Assembly: GCA_000972765.1 (NCBI GenBank)
Contig: CP011265.1
Location: 1,612,001-1,676,000, forward strand
Source of the DNA: Verrucomicrobia bacterium IMCC26134
GTDB lineage: Bacteria; Verrucomicrobiota; Verrucomicrobiia; Opitutales; Opitutaceae
Length of the DNA stretch: 64,000 bases
Reading direction: 5' to 3'
In this document: positions 44,514-54,109 of the stretch, in pieces
Numbering within the stretch: position 1 is the first letter of the stretch
Layout of the letters: the number at the start of each line of letters is the position of its first letter
Made by a program: the position numbers and the translations under genes
The notes under the pieces: generated by a model
What the model saw: only the letters and a program-made list of their open reading frames with translations
What the model was told of the DNA's origin: nothing
Databases searched by the model: none

Positions 44514-45266
44514 ATGAAAAAGAATCGCATCCTCTACACCTTTGTCGCCTGTATCTTTCTGGGTGGGGTGGTTTTGCAGTTTCTGCGCATGCGCAACATC
44601 AAGGACGGCGAGTCCGGGGGCGGTGTGGCAGCGGGCGAGTTAGTGAAGCATCTACCTTTTACAGCCGGAGATTGGCAGGCGAAAGTCGAGCCGCTCGGGC
44701 CGAGCGAGTTCGTTTCGGCTGCGGCAGAACGTATTTTGAATTTCGACGATTACGTCTACCTTACCTACCGCAACGGCAGCCGCACACTCGGGGTTTATGT
44801 GGCCTATTGGCGTGCAGGTCGCATGCCGACCCATAAAGTCGCCTCGCACACTCCTGATCGTTGCTGGACCGAAAACGGTTGGAAATGCGAGGAGATGCGC
44901 TTCGGTGTGCCTGCGACCTATGGCAAGGTTGCGCTTAAACCTGCTCAGTGGCGGCGTTTTACCCCTCCGAATGGCGTAGGCACACAATATGTGCTCTTCT
45001 GGCATCTCGTTGGCGATGAACTTTACGACTATGGTGATCGCTTCAACTCCACGCCGCATCCGTTGAAATGGTGGCGTGATTCAATGGCCTACGCGATCAA
45101 GGGCAGCCAGCCGCAGTATTTTATCCGTCTTACCTCCGACCGTCCGGTTGAAGAGCTTATTTCCGATGCCGATCTGGCTCCCGTGCTGGAAGCGTTGGCT
45201 GATATGGGGCTGCGACTACCTTCCGAGGGCGCCAGCTCTGCGGCTGCAAGTGCCGCGAATCCATGA
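44514..45266 (+). CDS. Exosortase-associated EpsI family protein (DUF3485)
   Basis: From the ATG at 44514 the product has 250 residues with one N-terminal membrane anchor (YTFVACIFLGGVVLQFL). The family signature is visible: LPFTAGDWQ, then YRNGSRTLGVYVAYWRAG and the key SHTPDRCWTENGWKC with the conserved Cys-containing loop. EpsI domains normally occur fused to, or next to, an exosortase (Xrt/EpsH) in PEP-CTERM and related exopolysaccharide systems. No exosortase gene is in this window. It overlaps the DUF4838 gene by four bases, so the two are probably made together. Confidence 0.85.
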   Translation: MKKNRILYTFVACIFLGGVVLQFLRMRNIKDGESGGGVAAGELVKHLPFTAGDWQAKVEPLGPSEFVSAAAERILNFDDYVYLTYRNGSRTLGVYVAYWRAGRMPTHKVASHTPDRCWTENGWKCEEMRFGVPATYGKVALKPAQWRRFTPPNGVGTQYVLFWHLVGDELYDYGDRFNSTPHPLKWWRDSMAYAIKGSQPQYFIRLTSDRPVEELISDADLAPVLEALADMGLRLPSEGASSAAASAANP

Positions 45267-47341
45267 GTTGTTTTCGCTCCCGCGGAGTTCGCCACCGAAG
45301 GCGCTCGTTGGCAGGTGCGACGTTTTTGCTGATTACTGCGTGCGTGCTTTGCGCCGGACCTGAACGTCGCGAGGTGCATGAACGCTTCCGCCGGCAGCAT
45401 GAGACGCCAGCTCTCATTGCGCGATGGTTCATTCCTGGCGACCTGGGTTTCGAGCCTGGCATGGAGCCACCTTTGCCGAGTTCTCGTGCCTACTTGACGC
45501 GAACATTTTACGGAGTCGATAACCTTGACGGTGGCGAGTGGGCGAGGCGCAACGGCCTGACTCGTGGCCTAAACTTTTCCCATAATCTTTCCGGCATCTT
45601 TCGCCCCGAGTTTTTCGAAAGTCACCCGGAGTTTTTTCCCTTGATCAACGCGCAGCGCTGGCGGCCACCGGAAGGTCGCGTCACTTGGAATCCCGATCTA
45701 GGCGCTCCCGGTGGGGCGGAATTCGCGGCACAGGCTGCCGATGCATTTTTCGAAACCAAGCCGGACGCCGGTTCATTTTCGGTGGGGATTAACGATGCCT
45801 TGCGTTACGGCGATTCAGATGAAACGCGGCGCTGGGTATGTCCGACTCGCTACTTCAGAAATATGCCGATCTTTAGCGATCTGGTGTTTAATTTTACCAA
45901 TTCCGTGGCCACGGAAGTTTCCAAGAAGCATCCTGATAAACTCATTGGTGCGCTGGCTTATTACTGGACCGAGCATCCGCCTTCTTTTCCGCTGCACCCT
46001 CAGGTCGTGCCCTTTTTGACGGCTGACCGAAGTTTGCTTTTCGACCGCTCCTTCAGGCAAGAGGAGAGGGCGCTTCAGCAGGAGTGGGCCCGGTTCGGAA
46101 CGAAACGCCTGGGTCTCTATGATTATATCTACGGCTACGGGTTTTTGGTGCCGCGTCTGTATATCAATACTCTGACGAGGCATCTTCGCGAAGCACGCCG
46201 GATCGGCTTCACCGACTACTTCGCGGAGTTGAACTCAAATTGGGGGCTGGATGGCCCCCAGCCCTGGCTGGCTGCACAACTGCTACAAGACCCCCGGCAA
46301 TCTCCGCAGGTTCTCCTAGGCGAGTATTATCGACGCTATTTTCGCCGCGCGGCGGGACCGATGCGTGCTTACTTTGAAGAGTGCGAAGCGCTTTGGGAAG
46401 GGCAGCAGGGGGCTTCGTATTGGTTAAAACACTACAGGAATGATTCCCAGGCCGCATTGTTTCCTCCAGAGGCGCGTCGACGACTGAGGGCGCATCTAGA
46501 CGCAGCGGCGGGCAAGGTCGCGGATGACCCGGTTGCGGCGGCCAGGGTGGCGTTGTCGAGCGATGCCTTCACGGTGAGTGAACGCTATGTCGAGTTTGCC
46601 GAGACGCGCGAGGCGTTGGGGCGTGCCGTGCTGACGATTGGGTGCAGGGACGACTCCGCACGGTCTGCGCTATCCGACCTGCGGGAGCGCGATCGTGCGG
46701 CCAGACGAGCCTTTCTGGAAACTTTGGCCGAGGTGCGGAAGAAACAACCGTATGCGTTTAACCCCGGTATACCGTCCGATTTCGCCCGCTGTGATTGGGG
46801 GCCTTCGGCCGATTGGTTGCTCTCGGGATTCGGCCCGGTGCAGGGACGGGAGTTACTCGAAGACGCCGGTTGGACGGGCAAACGTAAAGCCGATCTCTGG
46901 CTGGCAGGCCTACTTTATGAACCGGGTTTAACCGAAGCCTGGCAGGCTCGCACCGAGCCTTGGGAAGGACTGGTTGCGGAACTACGAGGTCAAGACTCCG
47001 CTCCCCGCACATTGCGTTTGGAAAACAACAAGACCTCAGCCTTTGAACAGGGTGTGGCTTGCCCTTCTACTGGATACGGGACGGCTACATGGGAGTTTAG
47101 TGGACGTATCAGTGTGACCAACCAAGTTTTATTCCGCGTGCTATGGTTTACCTCTGAAATGAAGCCATGCGGGGAGACGACCGTCCAAATACCGTCTGGT
47201 GATTGGACTAAGACGCGGCCGGTGATCCCTCTGGAACCGCCGGATAAAGCGGCATATCTGGGCTTTTCGCTGAATTTATTGCATCAGCAGAGAGGCGATT
47301 GGTTGGAAATCAGTAACATTTCCCTGTCATGGCGGGATTGA
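45263..47341 (+). CDS. DUF4838 domain protein, predicted secreted
   Basis: The 692-residue protein has a basic N-terminus followed by a hydrophobic stretch (SLAGATFLLITACVLCAG) that looks like a signal sequence or lipoprotein-type signal. The central part has the DUF4838 features: HPEFFPLINAQRW, FSVGINDALRYG, LVFNFTNSVATEVSKKHPDKLIGALAYYWTE, RLGLYDYIYGYGFLVPRLYINTL and FAELNSNWGLDGPQPWLAAQLLQDP. DUF4838 proteins are usually linked to polysaccharide turnover and have a glycoside-hydrolase-like barrel, though activity is not established. Its position in the cluster, coupled to EpsI, suggests processing or trimming of the exported polymer. Confidence 0.78.
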   Translation: MSCFRSRGVRHRRRSLAGATFLLITACVLCAGPERREVHERFRRQHETPALIARWFIPGDLGFEPGMEPPLPSSRAYLTRTFYGVDNLDGGEWARRNGLTRGLNFSHNLSGIFRPEFFESHPEFFPLINAQRWRPPEGRVTWNPDLGAPGGAEFAAQAADAFFETKPDAGSFSVGINDALRYGDSDETRRWVCPTRYFRNMPIFSDLVFNFTNSVATEVSKKHPDKLIGALAYYWTEHPPSFPLHPQVVPFLTADRSLLFDRSFRQEERALQQEWARFGTKRLGLYDYIYGYGFLVPRLYINTLTRHLREARRIGFTDYFAELNSNWGLDGPQPWLAAQLLQDPRQSPQVLLGEYYRRYFRRAAGPMRAYFEECEALWEGQQGASYWLKHYRNDSQAALFPPEARRRLRAHLDAAAGKVADDPVAAARVALSSDAFTVSERYVEFAETREALGRAVLTIGCRDDSARSALSDLRERDRAARRAFLETLAEVRKKQPYAFNPGIPSDFARCDWGPSADWLLSGFGPVQGRELLEDAGWTGKRKADLWLAGLLYEPGLTEAWQARTEPWEGLVAELRGQDSAPRTLRLENNKTSAFEQGVACPSTGYGTATWEFSGRISVTNQVLFRVLWFTSEMKPCGETTVQIPSGDWTKTRPVIPLEPPDKAAYLGFSLNLLHQQRGDWLEISNISLSWRD

Positions 47342-47381
47342 CCTGTGCTTCGGCCATACGTTGAGTCATTAACAAACTTTC

Positions 47382-48518
47382 ATGCCACCTATCCGAGTCC
47401 ATCTTTCACCTCCGCATATGGAGCCTGCCGACATGGCAATGGTGCAGGCGGCCTTTACAAGTAATTGGATCGCGCCAAGCGGTCCGGATTTGGATGCGTT
47501 CGAAAAAGAATTCGCGGCCAAGGTGGGTGCACGACACGCCACTGCGGTCAGCTCCGGAACGGCTGCGTTGCATCTCGCGCTCAAAGTGACGGGAATCCAG
47601 CCGGGCGATGAGGTGATTTGCTCAACCTTGACATTTGTGGCCAGTGCCAACCCCATCCGTTATCTAGGAGCCACGCCGATCTTTATCGATAGTGATCGTG
47701 AAACTTGGAACCTGAACCCCGCCCTGCTTGCCGAGTTTTTAGAAAAACGCGCACGCATCGGTCGTATTCCCCGTGCATTGGTGCTGGTGCATCTTTACGG
47801 CCAGTCTGCGGATATAAAACCGATCAAAGAGCTGTGTGATCGATATGGTGTCATTATCGTTGAAGACGCCGCCGAGGCATTGGGCGCGACTTATCATGGA
47901 AAGACACCCGGCACCTTCGGTCGCTGCGGGATTTTTTCATTTAATGGCAACAAAATCATTACCACCTCCGGTGGCGGAATGTTGGTTTCGGACGATCCTA
48001 TACTGGTGCAGCAGGCAAAGTTTTTGGCTACGCAGGCTCGTGATCACGAGGAGTATTACCAGCACTCTCAGATCGGTTATAATTACCGCTTAAGCAATAT
48101 TCTGGCCGCATTAGGCCGCAGCCAGTTGAGGGTTTTGGATGCACGCGTCGCGGCGCGCAGGGAGACCTTTGCTCGATATCAGGAGTTGCTGGACGGTATC
48201 GACGGTCTCGAATTCATGCCAGAGGCCTCGTTCGGCCGATCCTCGCGCTGGTTGGTTTGCGTGTTAATTGACCCAGTCCGCTTTGGCATGAACCATGAAA
48301 GCGTGCGTCTCGCCCTCGGTGCCGAGAACATAGAGGCACGCTCCGTTTGGAAACCCATGCACATGCAACCGCTGTATGAAGGCTGTGAGCGTATCGGCGG
48401 TGCGGTTGCCGAGCAGCTTTTCGATCAAGGACTGTGTCTGCCATCAGGCTCGAATCTGCCGATGTATGACTTGGAGCGCGTTGTGGCGGTGGTGCGGCGG
48501 TGCGCCGGTCGAGTTTAG
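47382..48518 (+). CDS. DegT/DnrJ/EryC1/StrS aminotransferase (PglE-like)
   Basis: This PLP-dependent enzyme adds an amino group to a UDP-4-keto-6-deoxy sugar. The 378-residue protein shows the family opening PPHMEPADMAMVQAAFTSNWIAPSGP, HATAVSSGTAALHLAL, FVASANPIRYLGATPIFIDSD, VEDAAEALGATYHGK and the PLP-lysine region GIFSFNGNKIITTSGGG. The C-terminal LPSGSNLPMYDLERVV is also typical. It stands between the DUF4838 gene and the PglC-like gene and is the likely partner of the 4,6-dehydratase at 49192. Confidence 0.93.
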   Translation: MPPIRVHLSPPHMEPADMAMVQAAFTSNWIAPSGPDLDAFEKEFAAKVGARHATAVSSGTAALHLALKVTGIQPGDEVICSTLTFVASANPIRYLGATPIFIDSDRETWNLNPALLAEFLEKRARIGRIPRALVLVHLYGQSADIKPIKELCDRYGVIIVEDAAEALGATYHGKTPGTFGRCGIFSFNGNKIITTSGGGMLVSDDPILVQQAKFLATQARDHEEYYQHSQIGYNYRLSNILAALGRSQLRVLDARVAARRETFARYQELLDGIDGLEFMPEASFGRSSRWLVCVLIDPVRFGMNHESVRLALGAENIEARSVWKPMHMQPLYEGCERIGGAVAEQLFDQGLCLPSGSNLPMYDLERVVAVVRRCAGRV

Positions 48519-48563
48519 TCATAGGTAAACGGAGTTTAAGCCTTCTAGCCCCGGTATTGCCGT

Positions 48564-49148
48564 ATGAAGCGTGCATTTGATCTGATTACGGTCCTGGTGA
48601 CTTTACCTCTTTGGGGTCTGTTGTTGTTGTTCGTGGCATTGGTTGTTCGATTTAAATTAGGGGCACCAGTTTTTTTTCGACAGGCGCGTCCAGGAAAGGA
48701 CGGTGTGGTCTTTCAGCTCATCAAGTTCAGGAGTATGAGTGATGCGCACGGTGAGAATGGGCGGGTGCTATCCGATGGCGATCGGCTTGGCGCCTTTGGT
48801 CGCACGTTACGCGCATCTTCTTTGGACGAGTTACCGGAGCTCTTTAACGTCCTCTGCGGCGATATGAGTTTGGTGGGCCCCCGCCCTTTGCTGGTCGCGT
48901 ATTTAAATCGATACTCGCCCGAGCAATCACGCCGACATGAAGTGAGGCCCGGTATAACCGGCCTGGCCCAAATCAAAGGCCGCAATGCCATGACATGGGA
49001 CGAGAAGTTCCGTTGGGATGTCTATTACGTGGACAATCATACCCTGTATATGGATATAAAAATCCTTTTTATCACCATTTGGAAGGTTGTGCGTCGCGAA
49101 GGTATTAATGCTGGCGGCGAAGCGACCACCCAAGAGTTTAATCCCTAG
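48564..49148 (+). CDS. Undecaprenyl-phosphate phosphosugar transferase (PglC-like, monotopic)
   Basis: The 194-residue protein is the size of the minimal monotopic phosphoglycosyl transferases. An N-terminal re-entrant helix (DLITVLVTLPLWGLLLLFVALVVRF) is followed by GAPVFFRQARPGKDGVVFQLIKFRSM, the LRASSLDELPELFNVLCGDMSLVGPRPLL motif with the catalytic Asp-Glu pair, and RHEVRPGITGLAQIKGRNA. It would move the bacillosamine-type phosphate sugar from UDP to undecaprenyl phosphate. It starts 45 bases after the aminotransferase. Confidence 0.93.
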   Translation: MKRAFDLITVLVTLPLWGLLLLFVALVVRFKLGAPVFFRQARPGKDGVVFQLIKFRSMSDAHGENGRVLSDGDRLGAFGRTLRASSLDELPELFNVLCGDMSLVGPRPLLVAYLNRYSPEQSRRHEVRPGITGLAQIKGRNAMTWDEKFRWDVYYVDNHTLYMDIKILFITIWKVVRREGINAGGEATTQEFNP

Positions 49149-49191
49149 CCTATCCTCGTTCAAACGACTTTGCTCCGTGTTTCCCCTAACG

Positions 49192-51078
49192 ATGTTCGCC
49201 TCCGTCTACAGCCCCAGTCGTAACAAGCGTTCGCTTCTAATTGCGCTTACCTACTCCGTGCTGCTTGGCATGGCTCTTTGGGCATCGTGGGAGGTTCGTT
49301 ATGATTTCACGGTTCCGGAGAATTATCTCCATGTCAGGCTGCTGACACTGCTGCCCTTCGTCGCACTCCAAGTCGCGATGCTGGTTGTTTTCCGCCAGTT
49401 CAGCTCGATGCTGACGTATTTCGGCATGCCCGACTTATTGCGGGTGTTGGGAGCCATGTTCACGTCGTCGCTGATCGGGTTTGTCTGGTGGGGACTCTGC
49501 CGAAATGAGCCTGAGATGATTCTAATGCTCCCTCGTGGGGTGTTGGTCTTGAATTTCATATTGTCTATGGGGGTGGTGGGCGGCTTTCGCTTAGCTCTTC
49601 GTATTTATCGAGAACGCATCACGCTTCATCGCAGTATGGGTCCGCACAAGGCCCCACGCCGTATCGCCATCGTCGGCGCGGGAGATATCGGCGCCAGTCT
49701 GGCGAGCGAATGTATCAGCCGTCCAGCCCGCGGACTGCTGCCGGTGGTGTTTCTGGATGATGATGAGGATAAGATCGGCGGGCTTGTGCATGGAATCCCC
49801 GTGGGGGGGCGGATTGATGAGGTCGATCGTTTGCGGGATCGCTTTGAGTTTGAGCACGTGATTCTCGCCATGCCCACCGCACCGGAGAAACGCCTCCGTC
49901 AAATTATAAAGATGATGACAGATAAAGGGCTCGTTGTGGAGATTGTGCCCTCAGTGGATGATCTGGTTTCCGGACGGGCGAAGGTAACGCGTATCCGGTC
50001 TGTGGAGGTGGAGGACTTATTGGGTCGGGAACAGGTAGCGCTCGATACCGAGGGAATCAGCCATATGGCCCGCGACAAGGTCGTGCTCGTGACTGGCGCC
50101 GGTGGTAGCATCGGTAGCGAGCTGTGCCGTCAGATAGCCGCCTGCAATCCGTCCCGCCTGCTTTTGGTGGAACAGTCCGAGGCGGCCCTGTTCGTAATCG
50201 AGCAAGAGCTAATCTCACTTGGCATGGGCGCGATAATCCAGCCGGTCATTGCCGATGTATTGGACCGTGCGCGAGTCGTTCAGATTCTATCGCGTTACAA
50301 ACCGTCGCTCATCTTTCATGCGGCTGCGCACAAACACGTTTATCTGATGGAGCGTCAGCCTGCGGAGGCTTTGAAAAATAACTCACTTGGCACCTTGTTG
50401 CTCGCGGAAGAAGCCGTCGCTCACGGCGTGGAGACCTTTCTCGCCATCTCTACCGACAAGGCGATTAATCCGACCAATATTATGGGCGCGTCAAAGCGTC
50501 TTGCCGAGCTGATGATGCAAGGTCTCCACACCTCGGGTCATGCGGGGAAAACTCGCTTGATGGCGGTGCGCTTTGGCAACGTGCTCGGTTCGTCGGGCAG
50601 CGTGGTTCCTATTTTTAAGCAGCAAATAGCCGCCGGCGGTCCTGTGACGGTCACGCATCCTGAGGTTACCCGCTATTTCATGACCATCCCTGAGGCGGTT
50701 GGACTGGTGCTCCAAACCGCCTTGCTGGGGAGTGGTGGCGAGGTCTTCGTTCTCGATATGGGCCAGCCGGTTAAAATCGCCGATCTCGCCCGCCAGATGA
50801 TACAGCTCTCCGGTTTCGTGCCGGATGCTGATATCGAGATTAAATATGTCGGCCTGAAGCCGGGTGAAAAACTTTACGAAGAGCTGCAACACAGCACAGA
50901 GACCCACCAGCCTACGTCACATCCGCGTATTTTACGTTTTGTGTCCTCGGGGGTCGATCCCCAGCTGGTTCGTCGGGAGATGTTAAGACTTCAGGGACAT
51001 TTGAACGAAATGGATATCAATGAGGTGAAGCTCGCGGTGCAGAAACTTCTACCGGAATATACTCCCTACATGGATTAA
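49192..51078 (+). CDS. Nucleoside-diphosphate-sugar 4,6-dehydratase, membrane type (PglF/CapD family)
   Basis: From the ATG at 49192 the product has 628 residues; a longer frame overlaps the previous gene. Four membrane helices lie in the first 130 residues. Next comes a small nucleotide-binding domain (IAIVGAGDIGASLASE) and the extended-SDR catalytic domain with VTGAGGSIGSELCRQI, FHAAAHKHVYLMERQPAEA, ISTDKAINPTNIMGASKRLAE and GEVFVLDMGQPVKIADLARQMIQLSG. PglF-type enzymes convert UDP-GlcNAc to the 4-keto-6-deoxy sugar. Its C-terminus overlaps the end of the convergent M16 peptidase gene by 30 bases. Confidence 0.93.
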   Translation: MFASVYSPSRNKRSLLIALTYSVLLGMALWASWEVRYDFTVPENYLHVRLLTLLPFVALQVAMLVVFRQFSSMLTYFGMPDLLRVLGAMFTSSLIGFVWWGLCRNEPEMILMLPRGVLVLNFILSMGVVGGFRLALRIYRERITLHRSMGPHKAPRRIAIVGAGDIGASLASECISRPARGLLPVVFLDDDEDKIGGLVHGIPVGGRIDEVDRLRDRFEFEHVILAMPTAPEKRLRQIIKMMTDKGLVVEIVPSVDDLVSGRAKVTRIRSVEVEDLLGREQVALDTEGISHMARDKVVLVTGAGGSIGSELCRQIAACNPSRLLLVEQSEAALFVIEQELISLGMGAIIQPVIADVLDRARVVQILSRYKPSLIFHAAAHKHVYLMERQPAEALKNNSLGTLLLAEEAVAHGVETFLAISTDKAINPTNIMGASKRLAELMMQGLHTSGHAGKTRLMAVRFGNVLGSSGSVVPIFKQQIAAGGPVTVTHPEVTRYFMTIPEAVGLVLQTALLGSGGEVFVLDMGQPVKIADLARQMIQLSGFVPDADIEIKYVGLKPGEKLYEELQHSTETHQPTSHPRILRFVSSGVDPQLVRREMLRLQGHLNEMDINEVKLAVQKLLPEYTPYMD

Positions 51079-53991
51079 GGGTTGTGGCGGTCCGTTTCTC
51101 GCTGCCGGTGTTGACTCATTGGCCGTGTTGTCAGGGAGAATGGTGAACTGAAAGGCACAGGCTGGATTCAGGTATTCTCGCGCCAGGGCGTCGAGCTGGG
51201 GTTTGGTGACCTCTGAATGGTCCGCAGTGCGGGTGCGTGCCCAGTCCAGGCGCTGGGGTTGTTCCTGTGAAGTTCCGAGCACGGCATTCAGCCAGTAGGC
51301 GTTGGTGCGTTCGCTCTCGCGAAGGGCGGTGAGCACCGGGAGTTTGGCGCGCTCGAGCTCGTCCTCTGTCACGCCATGCTCAAACAGATCGGCGGCGGCG
51401 GCGAGCACCGCCGGGCGAATGCGTTCGACGTCGCTGGCTTCAAGGGTGAGGCGAGCGAAAAGGAAACCGTAGTCGCGATAAGTGTCGCTTGGCATGCTGG
51501 CGGCGCCAGGGCTGTAGCTTCCTCCCAGCTCCTCTCGCACGGTTCTTCTCAGGCGATCGCCGAGTATATCCGCAAGGATGTTTAAGCGCCTGGTTCTTGT
51601 GATATCGCGCGCATCCGCAGTGGGCCAGTAGACTGCGAGCACGGCCTTGGGGATGGTGGTGGTGATATTGAGGGTGAGGGAAAAGGGTGACGGTATGGCG
51701 ACGTGGCGGAGTTTTTCCAAAGCTGGCTTGGTAGCGCGGCTGGGAATGGCTCCGATGGTGGCCGAGGCAGCTGCTATCGCGGTCTCGGTGTCCAGATCGC
51801 CAACCAAGCTTACCTCGAGGGCGCCGGAGGCGAGTTGAGGAGCCAGCCACGAGCGCAGCTCGACGAGGGTGCGGGAGAAGGCTTCTTCGCGTGCGGGTAA
51901 ACCGAAACGAGAGTCGCCGGAAGTCAGCAGGCGAGGAACTTTGAAATTGAGCGGTCCGGTGGGGTCGGTAGCGAGTCGTTTGTAGAATGGATCCAATTGA
52001 CGGAGCGCGGAAAGCTCGGCTTCGGGACGGTAGCCAGGGTCCACGATATTGGCGGCGAGCAACTGAAGTTGAAGCGTGAGGTCGGCGGGAGTGGTTTGAC
52101 CGCCGAACACCAGTGCGTCGTCGGCGACTTGCAGGGCGATGCCTACATTATGGCCGGCTAACAAACGGCGAAGTTCGTCCGCAGAGTGTTTTCCGAGGCC
52201 TCCGGCGGTGAAGGCGGCATTGGCGAAGAAGGCCAGGCCGGGTTGGTCTCGAGGCTCCTCAAGGCGGCCGGTGCCGACACGAGCCCGCAACGCGATGGTG
52301 CCCGCCTCGAAATCAGTGCGCTTGAGATTGAGGCGCACTCCGTTCTCGAAAATAATCTGGGTGATGCCTAGGTCTGCGACTTCTTTGCGTGAAGCGATGG
52401 TTCCAGCGGGGCCAAAGTTTGTGTAGGCCCACGGTTTCTCAATGCGCTCAGCAGGCGGGGCGACCTCGAATGCCGCGGCGGCGGCGTAGGCCTTGCGTAT
52501 AGCATCTTTCGGCGCGTTGCCACCAGTCGACAAGTCAGTGTTGCCGATAACGGCTACGTAAAGCCGTTCTTCGTTCCACGCGGCCTTGAGCGCCAGGTGA
52601 CACATTTCAGGTGTCATTTTATCTAGTGCAGGACCGAATAATTTGAGGTCGGCGGAAGGGGTCGTTGGCACGGAGCCTTCGATGAAAGAGCGAACCAGAT
52701 CATTCGCGAATTCCTCAGAAGGTCGGGTCGAGGCAGTGAGCACCGCTTGGTCGAGTGCGTTACGGTAATTGGCGACGGCTTCGCGTAGCTCGGTGGCGAG
52801 GAAGCCATAGCGCTGGGCACGGCGCAGTTCGTTTTCACCGGCCTTGAGTGTATCGACCCAACGTCCGGGACGGGAGGTTAGGGATAACTCGCTGCTATCG
52901 TATATATCAGGGTAACTGTCGCGAGCCGAGGCGGCCTTTACGAAAGGAGCCGTGTCTTTTTGGGCCAGTTCGGACAGGCGCTGGTTGATCATGGAGTAAG
53001 CGAGGTCAAGCGGCAGCTCCTTTAGGCGGCGGGTTGAGGAGTCTGGAGTGCGGTCGGCGGGTCGTATAACTTGAATCGCTACGGTTGTGGCGCTGGTTTC
53101 CGGGGCATAGTAGTATCCGATTTGCAGGCCGCCGGCTTCGACTGGGGTAGGGGTGCCGAAGTCGGGTGTCGGGCGGGCTGGGCCGCGGGCGGTCAGAGTG
53201 CCGAAGTTATCTTGCAACGGCTTCTCGAGGATGGCGGGGTCGAAGTCGCCAACCGCGATTACAGCGAGACGCTCGGGGCGATACCATGTGTCGTAGAAAT
53301 CGACGAAACGTTGATGATCGGACTCGCGGAGGACGGTTTCGACTCCGATAGGCATGCGCTTGGGGAGCAGCGTGCCGGCTAGGAAAAATTCGTAGCCAGC
53401 GATTGCGGCCCGGTAGTCGGCGGAATCTCGGGCGAGCTTTTCTGAAAGGATAACTCCGCGCTCGCGGTCGATTTCTTCGGGCAGGAGGAGCAGGTGCCCG
53501 GCGAAGTCCGCCAGCATCCTGCAACCTGCCGAGACCGTCTCGGGTTTCGTGTTGGGTAAATCGAGCATGTAGACCGTGCGGTCGAAGCTGGTGTAAGCAT
53601 TGGTGTCGCCGCCGAAGTTCATCCCCAGACGTTGAAAGAACTCTATCAATGTGCCGGGCGGGTAGTGGGTGCTGCCATTAAAGGCCATGTGCTCAAGGAA
53701 GTGGGCTAGACCGCGCTGGTTTTCGGTCTCGTGAAGTGCACCGGCTGCGACAACGAGACGGAGGGCGGCGCGGCCGCGGTGTTCGGTATTGTGGCGCAAT
53801 GCGTATCGTATTCCGTTGGGAAGCGTGCCGGTGACGATGGCGGGATCGGTGGCGAGGTCGGTCGAACCTGCTGCAGGTGGGAAACGTAAAACGGGTGCCG
53901 ATGCCAGCTCGGCTGAGAGCGCGATAGCGTTCACGCTGAAGATTGTGAGCGCGATCAGTGCTAATAGGCTGCGTAGAGCGGAGTGTAGCAT
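51049..53991 (-). CDS. M16 family zinc peptidase (insulinase-like)
   Basis: The 980-residue protein carries an N-terminal signal sequence (LLALIALTIFSVNAIALSAE) and so is likely periplasmic. The first M16 domain has the inverted zinc site HFLEH at about residues 97-101 and the distal Glu in EEIDRERGVILSE. The second half is a degenerate M16 domain without the zinc residues, as usual for full-length members of this group. It would degrade peptides or small proteins. It ends tail-to-tail with the PglF-like gene, without a clear terminator. Confidence 0.92.
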   Translation of the reverse strand: MLHSALRSLLALIALTIFSVNAIALSAELASAPVLRFPPAAGSTDLATDPAIVTGTLPNGIRYALRHNTEHRGRAALRLVVAAGALHETENQRGLAHFLEHMAFNGSTHYPPGTLIEFFQRLGMNFGGDTNAYTSFDRTVYMLDLPNTKPETVSAGCRMLADFAGHLLLLPEEIDRERGVILSEKLARDSADYRAAIAGYEFFLAGTLLPKRMPIGVETVLRESDHQRFVDFYDTWYRPERLAVIAVGDFDPAILEKPLQDNFGTLTARGPARPTPDFGTPTPVEAGGLQIGYYYAPETSATTVAIQVIRPADRTPDSSTRRLKELPLDLAYSMINQRLSELAQKDTAPFVKAASARDSYPDIYDSSELSLTSRPGRWVDTLKAGENELRRAQRYGFLATELREAVANYRNALDQAVLTASTRPSEEFANDLVRSFIEGSVPTTPSADLKLFGPALDKMTPEMCHLALKAAWNEERLYVAVIGNTDLSTGGNAPKDAIRKAYAAAAAFEVAPPAERIEKPWAYTNFGPAGTIASRKEVADLGITQIIFENGVRLNLKRTDFEAGTIALRARVGTGRLEEPRDQPGLAFFANAAFTAGGLGKHSADELRRLLAGHNVGIALQVADDALVFGGQTTPADLTLQLQLLAANIVDPGYRPEAELSALRQLDPFYKRLATDPTGPLNFKVPRLLTSGDSRFGLPAREEAFSRTLVELRSWLAPQLASGALEVSLVGDLDTETAIAAASATIGAIPSRATKPALEKLRHVAIPSPFSLTLNITTTIPKAVLAVYWPTADARDITRTRRLNILADILGDRLRRTVREELGGSYSPGAASMPSDTYRDYGFLFARLTLEASDVERIRPAVLAAAADLFEHGVTEDELERAKLPVLTALRESERTNAYWLNAVLGTSQEQPQRLDWARTRTADHSEVTKPQLDALAREYLNPACAFQFTILPDNTANESTPAARNGPPQPLIHVGSIFR

Positions 53992-54109
53992 ATATGTAGG
54001 AGTTATTACTTAAAGCGTAAGTGCGGGTTTAACGCGAGTCTGGGGAATTGTTTTGAGCGCGGAGCTGAGATGAGGTTCCTAAGTCCGTCTCTCTTTTTGT
54101 TTAAATCTC

